From positions 62,001 to 126,000 of the forward strand of contig NZ_WMIE01000007.1 in assembly GCF_009711225.1 (NCBI RefSeq): a stretch of 64,000 bases of DNA, in the 5' to 3' direction. The notes under the pieces were generated by a model. That model worked only from the letters and a program-made list of their open reading frames with translations, was not told the DNA's origin and made no database searches. The translations under genes were made by a program, and so were the position numbers. This stretch comes from Paracoccus aestuariivivens (lineage in GTDB: Bacteria > Pseudomonadota > Alphaproteobacteria > Rhodobacterales > Rhodobacteraceae). Positions 1 to 9,864 of this stretch are shown in pieces. Numbering within the stretch: position 1 is the stretch's first letter; the number at the start of each line of letters is the position of its first letter.

Positions 1-69
1 CTTGAGCAGCGCGACATAGTCCCCGAATCCGGCCTCTGCTGGCCCCTGATATGCGTTGATGTCGGTCAC
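1..69 (-). CDS. ctaB: Heme O synthase (protoheme IX farnesyltransferase), N-terminal fragment
   Basis: Only the first 23 codons are inside the window; the gene runs off the left edge. Reading the minus strand from a GTG at 69, the peptide begins VTDINAYQ and ends GDYVALLK, which is the characteristic N-terminus of CtaB/CyoE just before its first membrane helix. An ATG two bases upstream is out of frame and meets a stop at once, so GTG is the likely start. It lies 9 bases downstream of coxB on the same strand, the usual order in aa3 oxidase operons. CtaB farnesylates heme B to heme O in the membrane for cytochrome oxidase assembly. Identity rests on a short peptide plus context. Confidence 0.8.
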   Translation of the reverse strand, partial: MTDINAYQGPAEAGFGDYVALLK

Positions 70-78
70 ATTCGGTCC

Positions 79-972
79 TTATTCGACCAGCGCCAGCTTC
101 ACCGGCTGCGCAGGCAGGTAATCGGATGCATCAGCCGCGAACTCTTCTTTGGCACCCGCAAGCCATGCATCGTATTTCTCTTGGCTGACCGCTTTGACGA
201 CGATCGGCATGTAGGCGTGGTTGATACCACAAAGCTCGGAGCACTGGCCGAAATAGACGCCTTCCTTGTCCACTTCGAACCACAACTGCGCGATACGGCC
301 CGGCACGGCGTCCTGCTTCACGGCAAAGGCGGGAATGGTCCAGCTGTGGATCACGTCGGTCGCGGTGACCTGCACCAGAACTTTTTTGCCGATCGGCACG
401 ACAACCGGATTGTCGGCGGCCAGCAGATATTCGTCTTCGGAGTAACCGGCATCGGCCAGCGCGTCCTTTTCCAGCATCAGCGCGTCGAATGCAACGCCGT
501 CATTGGGGTACTCGTAGGACCAGTACCACTGGTGACCGATCGCCTTGATCACCAGGTCGGGATTGTTCGGCATTTCCTGGCTGCGAAACAGCGCCGGAAG
601 CGAGAAGACGCCGATACCGACAAGGATCAGGACCGGAACCAGCGTCCATGCAATCTCGATTGGGGTGTTATGGGTGAAACGCGCCGGGACGGGATTCGCC
701 CGCTGATTGTAGCGCAGGATGCAGATCAGCAGCAGCAAGCAGACAAAAATCGTGACCGCGGTAATGATATACAGCACGAAATGATCCAGCCATTGCTGGT
801 CATGGGCCAGCGGGCTGGACGCGGGCTGAAATCCCATTCCCCCGTTATGCGGCTTGCCGATCACGGGCAGATCGCCCAGCACTTCTTGTGCAGCCGAGGG
901 AAGCCCCGCAACTGCCGCAAGTCCAAGGCCCGTTCCCGCCGCCAGAACGCGGCGCATCGTCGCAAATGCCAT
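79..972 (-). CDS. ctaC: Cytochrome c oxidase subunit II precursor (aa3-type)
   Basis: Carries the dinuclear CuA centre that takes electrons from cytochrome c. From the ATG at 972 the protein is 297 aa: a signal peptide (cleavage likely before Gln29, giving the mature start QEVLGD), two membrane helices at about 65-87 and 107-125, and a periplasmic cupredoxin domain. The aromatic electron-entry patch [10 protein letters not shown] is at 146-155. CuA ligands are visible: His209, then Cys244, Glu246, Cys248, His252 and Met255 in the CSELCGINH segment. The open frame extends upstream to 1200, but that part has no signal-peptide character. Closely resembles the Paracoccus denitrificans subunit; also called coxB. 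Divergent from tldD and followed by ctaB. Confidence 0.96.
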   Translation of the reverse strand: MAFATMRRVLAAGTGLGLAAVAGLPSAAQEVLGDLPVIGKPHNGGMGFQPASSPLAHDQQWLDHFVLYIITAVTIFVCLLLLICILRYNQRANPVPARFTHNTPIEIAWTLVPVLILVGIGVFSLPALFRSQEMPNNPDLVIKAIGHQWYWSYEYPNDGVAFDALMLEKDALADAGYSEDEYLLAADNPVVVPIGKKVLVQVTATDVIHSWTIPAFAVKQDAVPGRIAQLWFEVDKEGVYFGQCSELCGINHAYMPIVVKAVSQEKYDAWLAGAKEEFAADASDYLPAQPVKLALVE

Positions 973-1136
973 TATCCCATCCCGTTGCCTACAATCCCGT
1001 CGGCGGGTCTCGGTCCTCCTGCCCAGCCGACATCGGTATAGGTTGACAACCATATCTTCCATTGTCGGGCAAGTCATACCTATCGACTTACGACCAAAAA
1101 ACCCGTAGGCGAGGCCTTCTGGCAAAGGACTTTGGG

Positions 1137-2558
1137 ATGACCGACTCGACGTTTTCGCCCTTTGAAACGCATCTGGACCGCAACCGGGCGTTGCAAACAC
1201 TCAAGAACGCACTGGCCGGGGCCGATGATGGCGAGCTGTTTCTGGAACGCTCGCGCGCCGAAACGCTGGTCTTTGACGATGGCCGCTTGCGCACCGCCAA
1301 TTATGATGCCGAGCAAGGTTTCGGATTGCGCGCCGTGCGCGGCGAAGTCACCGGCTACGCCCATTCCACCGAAATCAACGAAACTGCATTAACAAAAGCG
1401 GCCGAGACGGTCCGGCTTGCCGTCGGTGATGGCGGCGGGACTTTGGCTCTGCCCCCTGCCGGCAAGATCAATCCGCTTTACCCCGCCATAGATCCGGCCG
1501 AGGGGATCAGCTTTGCGTCCCGCGTGGCTATCCTGCGCGAGATCGACGCCTTTGCCCGCGATCTGGACCCGCGCGTGGTGCAGGTTTCGGCCAGCATCTC
1601 GACCTCGGTTCAGGAGGTTGCAATTCTGCGTCCCGAGGGCGGGCTTGCCACCGACATCCGCCCGATGGCGCGGATCAATGTCTCGGTCATCGTGGAATCG
1701 AACAGCCGCCGCGAATCAGGCAGCGCCGGTGGCGGCGGGCGGATTCCGCTGGACGGGCTGATCGCGCCGGACCATTGGCAGGCTCAGGTCCGCGAGGCAT
1801 TGCGGATCGCGCTGGTCAACCTGCGTTCGGTTCCCGCGCCTGCCGGAGTGATGGATGTCGTGCTTGGTCCTGGCTGGCCCGGCATCCTTCTGCACGAGGC
1901 TGTCGGCCATGGGCTCGAGGGGGATTTCAACCGGAAAGGCCACTCGGCCTTCGCAGGGCTGATGGGCCAGCGCGTCGCGGCCTCTGGCGTCACGGTCATC
2001 GATGACGGGACCATTCCGGATCGTCGCGGCTCGATTTCGGTCGATGACGAAGGGAATGCCCCCGCCCGCAATGTCCTGATCGAGGACGGCATCCTTGTCG
2101 GCTATATGCAGGACCGCCAGAACGCCCGTCTCATGGGGGTCGAGCCGACCGGCAACGGTCGCCGTCAAAGCTATGCCCATGCGCCCATGCCGCGCATGAC
2201 CAACACCTTCATGCTGGCAGGATCGGAAGATCCGGCCTCGATCCTGTCCGGACTTGACGACGGAATCTACGCGGTCGGCTTCGGGGGCGGTCAGGTCGAC
2301 ATCACCAACGGGAAATTCGTCTTCTCCTGCACCGAGGCCTATCGCGTGAAAAATGGCGTCGTGGGTGATCCGATCCGTGGAGCAACCATTATCGGCGACG
2401 GCGCGACCGCGCTGCAAAAGATCCGCGCCATCGGCAACGATCTGGCGCTGGACCCCGGCATCGGCAATTGCGGCAAGCAGGGTCAATGGGTTCCGGTCGG
2501 CGTTGGCCTGCCCAGCCTGATGATCGGCGGACTGACCATCGGCGGATCGGCGGCATAG
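1137..2558 (+). CDS. tldD: Metalloprotease TldD
   Basis: One half of the TldD/TldE (PmbA) zinc protease, which in other bacteria degrades unfolded peptides and matures peptide antibiotics or antitoxins. The protein is 473 aa from the ATG at 1137 ([10 protein letters not shown]). The active-site HExxxH motif is HEAVGH at 253-258, followed by GLEGD, as in TldD rather than the inactive TldE/PmbA partner. The C-terminus ends in the family-typical GLTIGGSAA. The longer open frame from 1062 adds a basic, unconserved stretch, so I prefer the internal ATG. No tldE is nearby. The tldD-ctaC-ctaB arrangement is common in Rhodobacterales. Confidence 0.95.
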   Translation: MTDSTFSPFETHLDRNRALQTLKNALAGADDGELFLERSRAETLVFDDGRLRTANYDAEQGFGLRAVRGEVTGYAHSTEINETALTKAAETVRLAVGDGGGTLALPPAGKINPLYPAIDPAEGISFASRVAILREIDAFARDLDPRVVQVSASISTSVQEVAILRPEGGLATDIRPMARINVSVIVESNSRRESGSAGGGGRIPLDGLIAPDHWQAQVREALRIALVNLRSVPAPAGVMDVVLGPGWPGILLHEAVGHGLEGDFNRKGHSAFAGLMGQRVAASGVTVIDDGTIPDRRGSISVDDEGNAPARNVLIEDGILVGYMQDRQNARLMGVEPTGNGRRQSYAHAPMPRMTNTFMLAGSEDPASILSGLDDGIYAVGFGGGQVDITNGKFVFSCTEAYRVKNGVVGDPIRGATIIGDGATALQKIRAIGNDLALDPGIGNCGKQGQWVPVGVGLPSLMIGGLTIGGSAA

Positions 2559-2596
2559 GCAATCCGCCAGTTATTGTGGCCGGTGTCTTCGGGCGG

Positions 2597-2611
2597 CTAA
2601 CCCATTTTTAA
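2597..2611 (+). promoter_or_regulatory. Candidate CtrA box upstream of dprA
   Basis: CTAA-CCCATTT-TTAA followed by C. This matches the alphaproteobacterial CtrA consensus TTAA-N7-TTAA with one mismatch and exact spacing. It lies 49 bases before the dprA start codon. CtrA control of dprA is known for gene-transfer-agent recipient capability in Rhodobacter capsulatus, which makes the placement meaningful. Binding itself is inference. Confidence 0.5.
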
Positions 2612-2625
2612 CCAGATCCATGCCA

Positions 2626-2644
2626 TCACCCGCCTGACGGGTGA
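2626..2644. repeat. Short inverted repeat in dprA leader
   Basis: TCACCCG, a five-base loop CCTGA, then CGGGTGA: a perfect 7-bp stem ending 16 bases before the dprA ATG. There is no T-tract, so it is not a convincing terminator. It could be a leader hairpin or a protein site. Confidence 0.4.
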
Positions 2645-2660
2645 GGCAAGGGCATGGATC

Positions 2661-3902
2661 ATGGCAAGACTGCTTCAGGACAGACAGGTTTATGGTCCGC
2701 CCTCGGCCAATCCGGACAAGTGCCTGGCCAATCTGCGGCTGATCCGGTCGCGCAGGGTCGGGCCAGCCACCTTTCACCGCCTTCTTGCCGAACACGGCAA
2801 TGCCGAGGCGGCGCTTGATGCCCTGCCCGCCCTTGCCCGTGCGGCCGGACTTGACGACTACGAACCCTGCCCCATCGAGGCCGCTTTGGCCGAGATGGAT
2901 GCAGGACGACGCGCGGGTGCCCGTATGATCATCTGGGACGACCCTGACTATCCCGAGCGATTGCGCGAGATCACCGACGCACCTCCGGTTCTATGGGTTC
3001 GGGGAAAACTGTCGGTCCTTGAAAACCTGCCCGTCGCAGTGATCGGGGCGCGAAACGCCTCGTCCCTAGGGTTGCGCATGGCGCGGGGGCTGGCCATCGG
3101 GCTAAGCGAAGCGGGCGCGGCAATCATTGCGGGACTTGCGCGCGGCATCGACACCACTGCGCATGAAGCATCGCTGGGCAGCGGCACCGTGGCGGTCATG
3201 GCCGGAGGGATAGACCAGATCTACCCATCCGAAAACGCTGCTCTTGCCGAAGCCATTTGCGAAACCGGCTTTCTGGTCACCGAACAGCCACCCGGCACGG
3301 AACCTGTCGCCCGCCATTTTCCCGCCCGCAACCGGATCATCTCGGGACTTTCGCGCGCCGTCGTGGTGATCGAGGCCGCGCAAAGATCAGGCAGCCTGAT
3401 CACCGCGAAAGCCGCATTGGATCAAGGCCGCGAGGTGATGGCAGTCCCCGGCCATCCGATGGATGCCCGCGCCTCGGGCTGCAATGCGCTGATCCGCGAT
3501 GGTGCCACGCTGGTGCGCAATGCGCAGGACGTGCTGACCGCGCTCTCGGTGGACTTGCCAGAGCCATTCCCGCAGAAGTCGCTGGCACTGGTAGAAACCC
3601 CGTTGCCGGAACCTATCCGCGCGACAGGGCCAGACAGTAATAATAACGCCCGCAGACTGGCGCAGTTTCCGCAGGGGACGGTCGCGGGCCTAAAAGCGAT
3701 CACCAGCAGTGATCGCGGCGGTCCCGCCCAGCTTGAGGCGCGTATCCTTGCCCGCCTCGGCCCCAGCCCAACGGACGAAAACCACGTGATCCGCGATCTT
3801 GGCCTGCCAGCGGCGGCGCTAGCCCCCGCGATCCTGTCGCTTGAGCTTGCCGGACGGGTCCAGCGCCTTGCCGGCGGGCGCATCGCGCTGGTGCAAGACT
3901 GA
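2661..3902 (+). CDS. dprA: DNA-processing protein DprA
   Basis: Loads RecA on incoming single-stranded DNA during transformation-like uptake. The protein is 413 aa. An N-terminal SAM-like region is followed by the extended Rossmann fold (about 110-290) with GARNASSLG at 129-137, FPARNRIISGLS at 220-231 and SGSLITA at 243-249, all classic DprA/Smf motifs. A winged-helix domain at roughly 350-410 ends the protein. In alphaproteobacteria that carry gene transfer agents DprA is needed by recipient cells. A CtrA-like box and a small inverted repeat precede it. The neighbouring ATG at 2653 is out of frame, so 2661 is the start. Confidence 0.95.
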   Translation: MARLLQDRQVYGPPSANPDKCLANLRLIRSRRVGPATFHRLLAEHGNAEAALDALPALARAAGLDDYEPCPIEAALAEMDAGRRAGARMIIWDDPDYPERLREITDAPPVLWVRGKLSVLENLPVAVIGARNASSLGLRMARGLAIGLSEAGAAIIAGLARGIDTTAHEASLGSGTVAVMAGGIDQIYPSENAALAEAICETGFLVTEQPPGTEPVARHFPARNRIISGLSRAVVVIEAAQRSGSLITAKAALDQGREVMAVPGHPMDARASGCNALIRDGATLVRNAQDVLTALSVDLPEPFPQKSLALVETPLPEPIRATGPDSNNNARRLAQFPQGTVAGLKAITSSDRGGPAQLEARILARLGPSPTDENHVIRDLGLPAAALAPAILSLELAGRVQRLAGGRIALVQD

Positions 3903-3922
3903 CGATCCGTCCGACCTGTTGC

Positions 3923-5131
3923 CTAGAAGAACGCCTGCAAACCGGTGATCGCCCGACCAAGGATCAGCGCGTGAACATCATGCGTACCCTCATAGGTGTT
4001 CACCGTCTCGAGATTCGCGGCGTGGCGCATGATCTGGTAATCCTCCTGGATACCGTTGCCACCATGCATGTCGCGCGCGATACGAGCGATATCCAGCGCC
4101 TTGCCGCAATTGTTGCGCTTGACGATCGAGATCATCTCGGGCGCGGCCAAAGCCTCGTCCATCAAGCGGCCTACCCGCAGGCTAGCCTGTAGCCCCAACG
4201 AAATCTCGGTCATCATATTCGCGAGCTTCAACTGGAACAGCTGCGTATTCGCTAAGGGACGCCCGAATTGCTTACGGTCAAGACCGTATTGCCGCGCAGC
4301 CTGCATGCAGAATTCGGCCGCACCCAGAACCCCCCAACTAATGCCGTAGCGCGCGCGGTTAAGGCAACCGAACGGACCTTTCAGCCCCTCGACATTCGGC
4401 AGAAGCGCGTCCTCGCCGACCTCGACTCTATCCATGACGATCTCGCCGGTGATCGAGGCACGCAACGACAGTTTGCCGCCGATCTTGGGGGCGGACAGGC
4501 CCTTCATGCCCTTTTCCAGCACGAAGCCGCGGATCTTGCCGCCATGTGCCTCGGACTTGGCCCAGACAACGAAAACATCGGCAATCGGCGAATTCGAGAT
4601 CCACATCTTGGAACCCGAGATCGTATACCCATCCGCCGTCTTCTTCGCGACAGTCTTCATTCCGGCGGGATCGGATCCGGCATCGGGCTCGGTCAGGCCA
4701 AAGCAGCCGATCCATTCGCCCGACGCGAGCTTCGGCAGATATTTGCGCCTTTGGTCGTCGGAACCGTAGGCATAGATCGGATACATCACCAGCGACGACT
4801 GCACGGACATCATGCTGCGATAGCCTGAATCGACCCGCTCGACCTCGCGGGCGACTAGACCGTAAGCGACGTAAGATGCACCAAGGCCGCCAAATTCTTC
4901 GGGAACGGTGACCCCCAGAAGCCCCATCTCGCCCATTTCGCGAAAGATTTCAGGGTCGGTGACTTCATCGCGGTAAGCTGCAATGGCGCGAGGCTGCAAC
5001 CGGTCCTGCGCATAGGCGCGCGCCGCATCCCGCAGCATCCGCTCTTCCTCGGATAGTTGCTGATCCAACCGGAACGGATCCTCCCAATCGAAAGATCCCA
5101 GATCGGGGCTATCCTTAGGTTTCAACGCCAT
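3923..5131 (-). CDS. gcdH: Glutaryl-CoA dehydrogenase (acyl-CoA dehydrogenase family)
   Basis: FAD enzyme that oxidises and decarboxylates glutaryl-CoA to crotonyl-CoA in lysine and tryptophan breakdown. The protein is 402 aa and aligns along the whole acyl-CoA dehydrogenase fold. The flavin-binding [13 protein letters not shown] segment, [15 protein letters not shown] and the catalytic glutamate in TYEGTHD (about residue 381) are present. The sequence around GSFDWEDPF at the N-terminus is characteristic of GcdH rather than of straight-chain dehydrogenases. The start at 5131 has a strong AGGAGG ribosome site. It is convergent with dprA and appears monocistronic; no electron-transfer flavoprotein genes are next to it. 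Confidence 0.92.
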   Translation of the reverse strand: MALKPKDSPDLGSFDWEDPFRLDQQLSEEERMLRDAARAYAQDRLQPRAIAAYRDEVTDPEIFREMGEMGLLGVTVPEEFGGLGASYVAYGLVAREVERVDSGYRSMMSVQSSLVMYPIYAYGSDDQRRKYLPKLASGEWIGCFGLTEPDAGSDPAGMKTVAKKTADGYTISGSKMWISNSPIADVFVVWAKSEAHGGKIRGFVLEKGMKGLSAPKIGGKLSLRASITGEIVMDRVEVGEDALLPNVEGLKGPFGCLNRARYGISWGVLGAAEFCMQAARQYGLDRKQFGRPLANTQLFQLKLANMMTEISLGLQASLRVGRLMDEALAAPEMISIVKRNNCGKALDIARIARDMHGGNGIQEDYQIMRHAANLETVNTYEGTHDVHALILGRAITGLQAFF

Positions 5132-5287
5132 AACGTCCTCCTGCTAGGCGGGTCTTCGCCGGTTTCCCTTTCCTGAGCGGAATGCGGCTTGTTCGCAGCT
5201 TGGTCACAAGCTTGTTCAGGAACCGGGCATCCGTGGGTCGGTTTATGGTGCGACCGACTTTACGCGTCCATCGGAAAAGGAACCGAC

Positions 5288-7549
5288 ATGCGTCGCATAT
5301 TGAAGACCACAACGGCCATTGTGACCAGCATCTCGCTGATCATCCCGCAAATCGTTGTTGCACAGGCAGATCCGCAGCAGCAGCAGATAATTCTGCAGCA
5401 GAAGAAGCAGCAACAGCAAAAAGAGCAGCAGGAAAAGCAGCAGCGTCAGCAAGAACGGAAGAAAGAACAACAGGCTGACAACCACAACGAAAAGCCGCGC
5501 CAACAAAACGCACAGCCGAAGCCGAATCGTGAGCAGCCCCGCAACGAGGCGCAGCAGAACCAGAAACCCAAGCCCCAGCGAGAAGCCCAGCCCGAACAGG
5601 CGCAAAAAAAGCCGCAGCACAAACAGCAGCCGCAACCCGAGGCTCAGCACCAGAAACCGAAGGCGCAGCGTGAGGCGCAGCCCGCGCAAGCGCATGAAAA
5701 GCCTGCCCCTCAACGCGAGAAACAGGCCGACACCCCCCCGAAGCCTCAGCGGCAGGAGCAACCCGAACCGCGCCGCCAAGATCAGCGCGAGGCGGATCAG
5801 CGCAACGCCCCAAAACATAACCCTCCAGAACGTCGCGATGCCGAGCAGAACGGAAATGCCGGCAAAGCTGCCGCCGCTGCGACGGCCGCCGCTGCGGCAA
5901 ACGAAGCCGCGCGTCCGCGCAAACCGCAGCCCGACAACGCGCCCGCACCACAGCGGGAAATCCAGCGTGACGGCACACCTGAAACGCCTCGGGCGAATGG
6001 CGACGCGCGTCCGCGCCCAGCGAATGACGACGCCGCCCCGCCCCGCGACGCGGACGAATTGCGTCGAGCCATGCAGCAGAAAGAGCAAGGCGGCCAGCGC
6101 AAGCCCGACAACCAAAACCAGCCCCCGCGAGCAGAGAATGACGGTCGCCCACACGAAGGCAACCGTCGCCCCGAGCCCGAGCAGGCCACGCGGGACATCC
6201 AGCAACCGCGCGAAAACCTGACTTCGGACGAGTTGCGCCGTCGTCTGGATCGCGGAAATGGCGAGGCCAAGATCGCCCCGCCGGAAGCCCGCCATCGCCC
6301 CCAGAACGAAGTGGCCAAACGCGCCGCCGAGGATACGTCACAGGCAAAAGCCGCAGCGGCGCTTGCCGCTGTGGGTGGAGGCAAGGTCACCGAACGCAAG
6401 ATCACCGAACAGAACGCCCGCCGTTCGGATCAGGACTTCCGGACTCCGATCCGCGACGGCTTGGATAATCGCAATCGCCGCCTGAGCGACGAAGAGTTGC
6501 GCCGTGATCTTGATCGCCGCGAACGCGAATTGCGCGAAGACGAGCAGCGGGCCGACCGTCGCGACCGTCAGCTTGATCGCCGCGACGAAGAACTCGAGCG
6601 CGCCCGCGAACGTGCCCGTGAAGACCGTCGCGACGAGGCACGCGACGATGATGACGACGATAACGATACGCTGAAAACCGTCGGCGCTTTGCTGCTGGCA
6701 GGCGCTGCCGGCATGGCTGTCGGCAAACTTCTGGACGGAAACCGGCAGGTGGCGCTGAACACCGGAGACCGTCTGGTGACGACCCTTCCCGACGGCAGCC
6801 AACAGGTCGTGCGCGACGACAACGCGCTGCTGTACCGCCCCGGTTCGGACGTCCAGACCGAGACCTTCCAGGACGGCTCGACCCGCACGACCGTGCTGCG
6901 CGCCGATGGTAGCCGTGTCGTCACGATCCGCGACGCGAACGCGAATATCCTGCGCCGCACATTAGTGCGTCCGGATGGTTCGCAAGTGCCGCTGATCAAC
7001 GACACGGTTGCGCAGCCGGTGCGCGTCTCGACCCTGCCAGCCCCACAACCGGTCGAATATTACAACCGTCCCCTACAAGAGGACGAGTTGCGCACGGCCC
7101 TGCTGCGGGAGTCCGCGGCAGATCGCCGGTTCACCTTGGGTCAGGTCCGCGACATTCCCGAAGTCCGCTCGCTTGTTGCTCCGGTGAACGTGCCGCAAAT
7201 CACTTTCGATACAGGTTCGGCAGCAATGAGCTCGGATCAGGCCGAGCAGCTTTCGACTTTGGGCAAGGTGATCCGTGACGCCGTCGATCAGAACCCGAAC
7301 GAGGTGTTCATGATCGAAGGCTATACCGATGCCGTAGGATCGACTGCAGCGAACCTCGCGCTATCGGATCGTCGCGCGGAATCGCTGGCGCTGGCTTTGA
7401 CCGAGTATTTTCAGGTTCCGCCGGAAAACATGGTCGTTCAAGGCTATGGTGAGCAGTTCCTGTTAGTCCCGAGCGACGGGCCACAACGCGAAAACCGTCG
7501 CGTTGCGGTGCGCCGCATCACCGACCTGCTGGAGCAAAGCGGTTCGTAG
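5288..7549 (+). CDS. OmpA-family outer-membrane/peptidoglycan-binding protein with very long low-complexity region
   Basis: The protein is 753 aa from the ATG at 5288, which begins a clear signal peptide ending near IVVAQA (about residue 26). Residues of roughly 27-330 are almost only Gln, Lys, Glu, Arg, Pro, Asn and Ala, with a repeated unit of the type QREAQPxQAxxKP. A charged helical part follows, rich in DRRERELRE-type repeats, then a short glycine-zipper hydrophobic segment (VGALLLAGAAGMAVGKLL), a region of short DGS-containing strands, and a C-terminal OmpA domain (last 120 residues). The peptidoglycan-binding Asp and Arg lie in GYTDAVGS and LSDRRAES. Probably envelope-anchoring. An upstream in-frame extension to 5189 is unlikely. 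A strong terminator follows. Confidence 0.85.
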   Translation: MRRILKTTTAIVTSISLIIPQIVVAQADPQQQQIILQQKKQQQQKEQQEKQQRQQERKKEQQADNHNEKPRQQNAQPKPNREQPRNEAQQNQKPKPQREAQPEQAQKKPQHKQQPQPEAQHQKPKAQREAQPAQAHEKPAPQREKQADTPPKPQRQEQPEPRRQDQREADQRNAPKHNPPERRDAEQNGNAGKAAAAATAAAAANEAARPRKPQPDNAPAPQREIQRDGTPETPRANGDARPRPANDDAAPPRDADELRRAMQQKEQGGQRKPDNQNQPPRAENDGRPHEGNRRPEPEQATRDIQQPRENLTSDELRRRLDRGNGEAKIAPPEARHRPQNEVAKRAAEDTSQAKAAAALAAVGGGKVTERKITEQNARRSDQDFRTPIRDGLDNRNRRLSDEELRRDLDRRERELREDEQRADRRDRQLDRRDEELERARERAREDRRDEARDDDDDDNDTLKTVGALLLAGAAGMAVGKLLDGNRQVALNTGDRLVTTLPDGSQQVVRDDNALLYRPGSDVQTETFQDGSTRTTVLRADGSRVVTIRDANANILRRTLVRPDGSQVPLINDTVAQPVRVSTLPAPQPVEYYNRPLQEDELRTALLRESAADRRFTLGQVRDIPEVRSLVAPVNVPQITFDTGSAAMSSDQAEQLSTLGKVIRDAVDQNPNEVFMIEGYTDAVGSTAANLALSDRRAESLALALTEYFQVPPENMVVQGYGEQFLLVPSDGPQRENRRVAVRRITDLLEQSGS

Positions 7550-7571
7550 AACCGAAAGCCGCAGCCAGTTT

Positions 7572-7603
7572 CCGGAACGCAGTCTGCTGCGTTCCGGTTT
7601 TTT
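7572..7603 (+). terminator. Rho-independent terminator of the OmpA-family gene
   Basis: Perfect 11-bp stem (CCGGAACGCAG / CTGCGTTCCGG) with a four-base TCTG loop, followed by six Ts, 22 bases after the stop codon. Confidence 0.95.
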
Positions 7604-7607
7604 AGGC

Positions 7608-8297
7608 TCAACCCAAAGAATAACCCGTGCCACGCACGGTCCGCACCGGATTGTCGCCGCCGTTCACCATCAGCGCCTTGCGCAGACGACCGACATGGAC
7701 GTCGATTGTGCGGGTATCGACATAGATGTCGCGGCCCCAGACCCGATCCAGCAACTGTTCACGCGTCCAGACCCGACCCGGCTTCTCCATCAATGTTGAC
7801 AGCAGCCGGAACTCGGTCGGGCCAAGATGCAGCGTCTGTCCGCTGCGAAAGACGCGATGCTCTCCGGCGTCAAGGATGATGTCCTCGAAGGAAAGACGCT
7901 CGCCCATGGTGGCCGGACGGGTGCGGCGCAATTGCGTGCGCAAACGGGCCATCAATTCCACAACCGAATAGGGCTTCACGACGTAGTCGTCAGCACCGGT
8001 TTCCAGTCCGCGCACCCGATCCACCTCCTCGGAGCGCGCCGACAGCATGATGATCGGGATCTGGCGGGTGGCGGGATCGGCCTTGACGCGACGGCAGACC
8101 TCGATGCCGCTGACATTCGGCAGCATCCAGTCCAGCACGATCAGATCGGGCTGTTCCTCGGCGACAAGCAGCATGGCCTCGTCGCCGTTTTCCGCCATAA
8201 CGACCGTAAAACCCTCGGCCTCGAGATTGTACTTCAGGACTTCACGCTGCGCGCCCTCGTCCTCGACGACCAGCACACAAGGTTGCGTCTGAGCCAT
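7608..8297 (-). CDS. phoB: Phosphate regulon response regulator PhoB
   Basis: Two-domain OmpR-type regulator of 229 aa. The receiver domain has the acidic pocket at VEDE, phospho-acceptor Asp56 in VLDWMLPN and Lys108 in VVKPY. The C-terminal winged-helix DNA-binding domain (about 130-229) contains the PhoB-like stretch VWGRDIYVDTRTIDVHVGRLRKAL. It is the last gene of the pst operon, starting 3 bases after the phoU stop, with GAGGAT as ribosome site inside the end of phoU. Phosphorylated PhoB would act at the Pho box before pstS. No phoR kinase is present in this window. Confidence 0.97.
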   Translation of the reverse strand: MAQTQPCVLVVEDEGAQREVLKYNLEAEGFTVVMAENGDEAMLLVAEEQPDLIVLDWMLPNVSGIEVCRRVKADPATRQIPIIMLSARSEEVDRVRGLETGADDYVVKPYSVVELMARLRTQLRRTRPATMGERLSFEDIILDAGEHRVFRSGQTLHLGPTEFRLLSTLMEKPGRVWTREQLLDRVWGRDIYVDTRTIDVHVGRLRKALMVNGGDNPVRTVRGTGYSLG

Positions 8298-8300
8298 GGA

Positions 8301-9023
8301 TCAATCCTCGCCCTCGTTCAGGGTCGCACGGGTGACGCTGTCGCTTTTCGGGCGGGCGTCTTCGGGCAACTCGCCGGTCGCCAGATAGATGACCTGCTCG
8401 GCGATGCCAGTGGCGTGGTCGCCCATGCGTTCGATGTTCTTCGCGATGAAGTGCAGATGCATGCAGGCGGTGATGTTGCGCGGATCTTCCATCATGTAGG
8501 TCAGGAATTCGCGGAACAGCGCGTTATACATCTGGTCGACTTCCAGATCGCGCTTGCGCACATCGGCGGCCAGCGCCGCATCGCGCTGGATATAGGCGTC
8601 AAGCGCATCCTTCATCATGCCCTCGACGGTCTGGGACATGCGGCGCAGCGCCATGCCCGAGCTTTCGACGGCGGGCATATGCACAAGCACATGGCTGCGC
8701 TTGGCGATGTTCTTGGCGTAATCGCCGACACGCTCCAGAATGGTCGAGATCTTGATCACCGTCAGCGCGGTCCTCAGATCGGTCGCGCGCGGCGCGCGCA
8801 ATGCGATCAGGCGGGCCGCCTCTTCGTTGATCTGCAACTCGAGTTCGTCAACGGCCTTGTCGCGGCGACGCACGTCCTCGGCCAGTTCCTCGTCGCGGGT
8901 TTCCAAAGCGATGGCAGCGTCGTGGATCGCGGTTTCGACCATACCGCCCATTTTGACGACCAGCGCCTGGACGGTCTCCAGATCGCGGTCGAAAGCCGAC
9001 ATGATATGACGTTCGGTAGTCAT
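8301..9023 (-). CDS. phoU: Phosphate transport system regulator PhoU
   Basis: Negative modulator that links the Pst transporter to PhoR/PhoB signalling. The protein is 240 aa from the ATG at 9023, which has an AAAGGAA ribosome site 8 bases upstream; the longer open frame to 9170 covers the pstB gene end and is not expected. Two PhoU helical repeats are visible, each with the metal-binding E/DxxxD type motif: ERVGDYAKNIAK in the first and ERMGDHATGIAE in the second. It sits between pstB and phoB in the usual order. Confidence 0.96.
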   Translation of the reverse strand: MTTERHIMSAFDRDLETVQALVVKMGGMVETAIHDAAIALETRDEELAEDVRRRDKAVDELELQINEEAARLIALRAPRATDLRTALTVIKISTILERVGDYAKNIAKRSHVLVHMPAVESSGMALRRMSQTVEGMMKDALDAYIQRDAALAADVRKRDLEVDQMYNALFREFLTYMMEDPRNITACMHLHFIAKNIERMGDHATGIAEQVIYLATGELPEDARPKSDSVTRATLNEGED

Positions 9024-9045
9024 CGAAATTCCTTTCAGGACCGGC

Positions 9046-9843
9046 TCAACCGATGCGGCCAGAGATATAGCTTTCCGTGCGCGGATCGCGCGGTCGGGTG
9101 AAAATGTCGTCGGTGTCGGCATATTCCACCAGATTGCCAAGGTGGAAGAAGGCGGTCTTCTGGCTGACACGGGCGGCTTGCTGCATCGAGTGGGTCACGA
9201 TCACGACCGAGAACTGCTCGCGCAGGTGGTCGATCAGATCCTCGACCTGACTGGTCGCAATCGGATCAAGCGCCGAGCAAGGCTCGTCCATCAGCAACAC
9301 CTCGGGCTGGGTGGCGACGGCGCGGGCAATGCACAGACGCTGCTGCTGGCCACCCGAAAGGCCGGTTCCCGGCTCGGACAGGCGGTCCTTGACCTCGTTC
9401 CAAAGCGCGGCCCCACGCAGCGACTTTTCGACAATCTCGTCAAGCTCAGCGCGATTGCGGGCAAGGCCGTGGATGCGCGGACCATAAGCAACGTTGTCAT
9501 AGATCGACTTCGGGAAGGGGTTCGGCTTCTGGAACACCATGCCGACGCGGGCGCGAAGCTGGACGGGATCGACGCGCTTGTCGTAGATATCCTCGCCGTC
9601 CAGCGCGATCCGTCCGTCGACGCGGCAGCTGTCGATCGTGTCATTCATCCGGTTCAGGCAGCGCAGGAAGGTCGACTTGCCGCAACCCGACGGGCCGATA
9701 AAGGCTGTCACGGTCTTGTCCAGAATGTCGACATCGACATCCTTCAGGGCGTGTTTCTCGCCGTAATGGACCTGCACCTTGCGGGCAGAGATCTTGATAT
9801 CGGTCTGCTCCACGGCACGCTCCAGAATTCTCATGTCGTTCAT
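9046..9843 (-). CDS. pstB: Phosphate ABC transporter ATP-binding protein PstB
   Basis: ATPase of the high-affinity phosphate importer, 265 aa. Walker A is GPSGCGKST at 50-58, the signature motif LSGGQQQR is at 162-169, and Walker B is LLMDEP at 183-188, followed by CSALDPIA. The switch histidine is in [10 protein letters not shown]. The PstB-specific stretch RMNDTI follows the P-loop and the Q-loop is FQKPNPFP. It lies 21 bases downstream of pstA and 22 bases upstream of phoU, so it is clearly within the operon. Confidence 0.98.
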   Translation of the reverse strand: MNDMRILERAVEQTDIKISARKVQVHYGEKHALKDVDVDILDKTVTAFIGPSGCGKSTFLRCLNRMNDTIDSCRVDGRIALDGEDIYDKRVDPVQLRARVGMVFQKPNPFPKSIYDNVAYGPRIHGLARNRAELDEIVEKSLRGAALWNEVKDRLSEPGTGLSGGQQQRLCIARAVATQPEVLLMDEPCSALDPIATSQVEDLIDHLREQFSVVIVTHSMQQAARVSQKTAFFHLGNLVEYADTDDIFTRPRDPRTESYISGRIG

Positions 9844-9864
9844 ATTGGTAACTCTCTTCTGGAT

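Noticed and set aside
5340..6347. Long hydrophobic antisense frames opposite the OmpA-type gene
   Set aside because: They are the complement of Gln/Glu/Lys codons, which read as Leu/Phe; no start signals or known domains.
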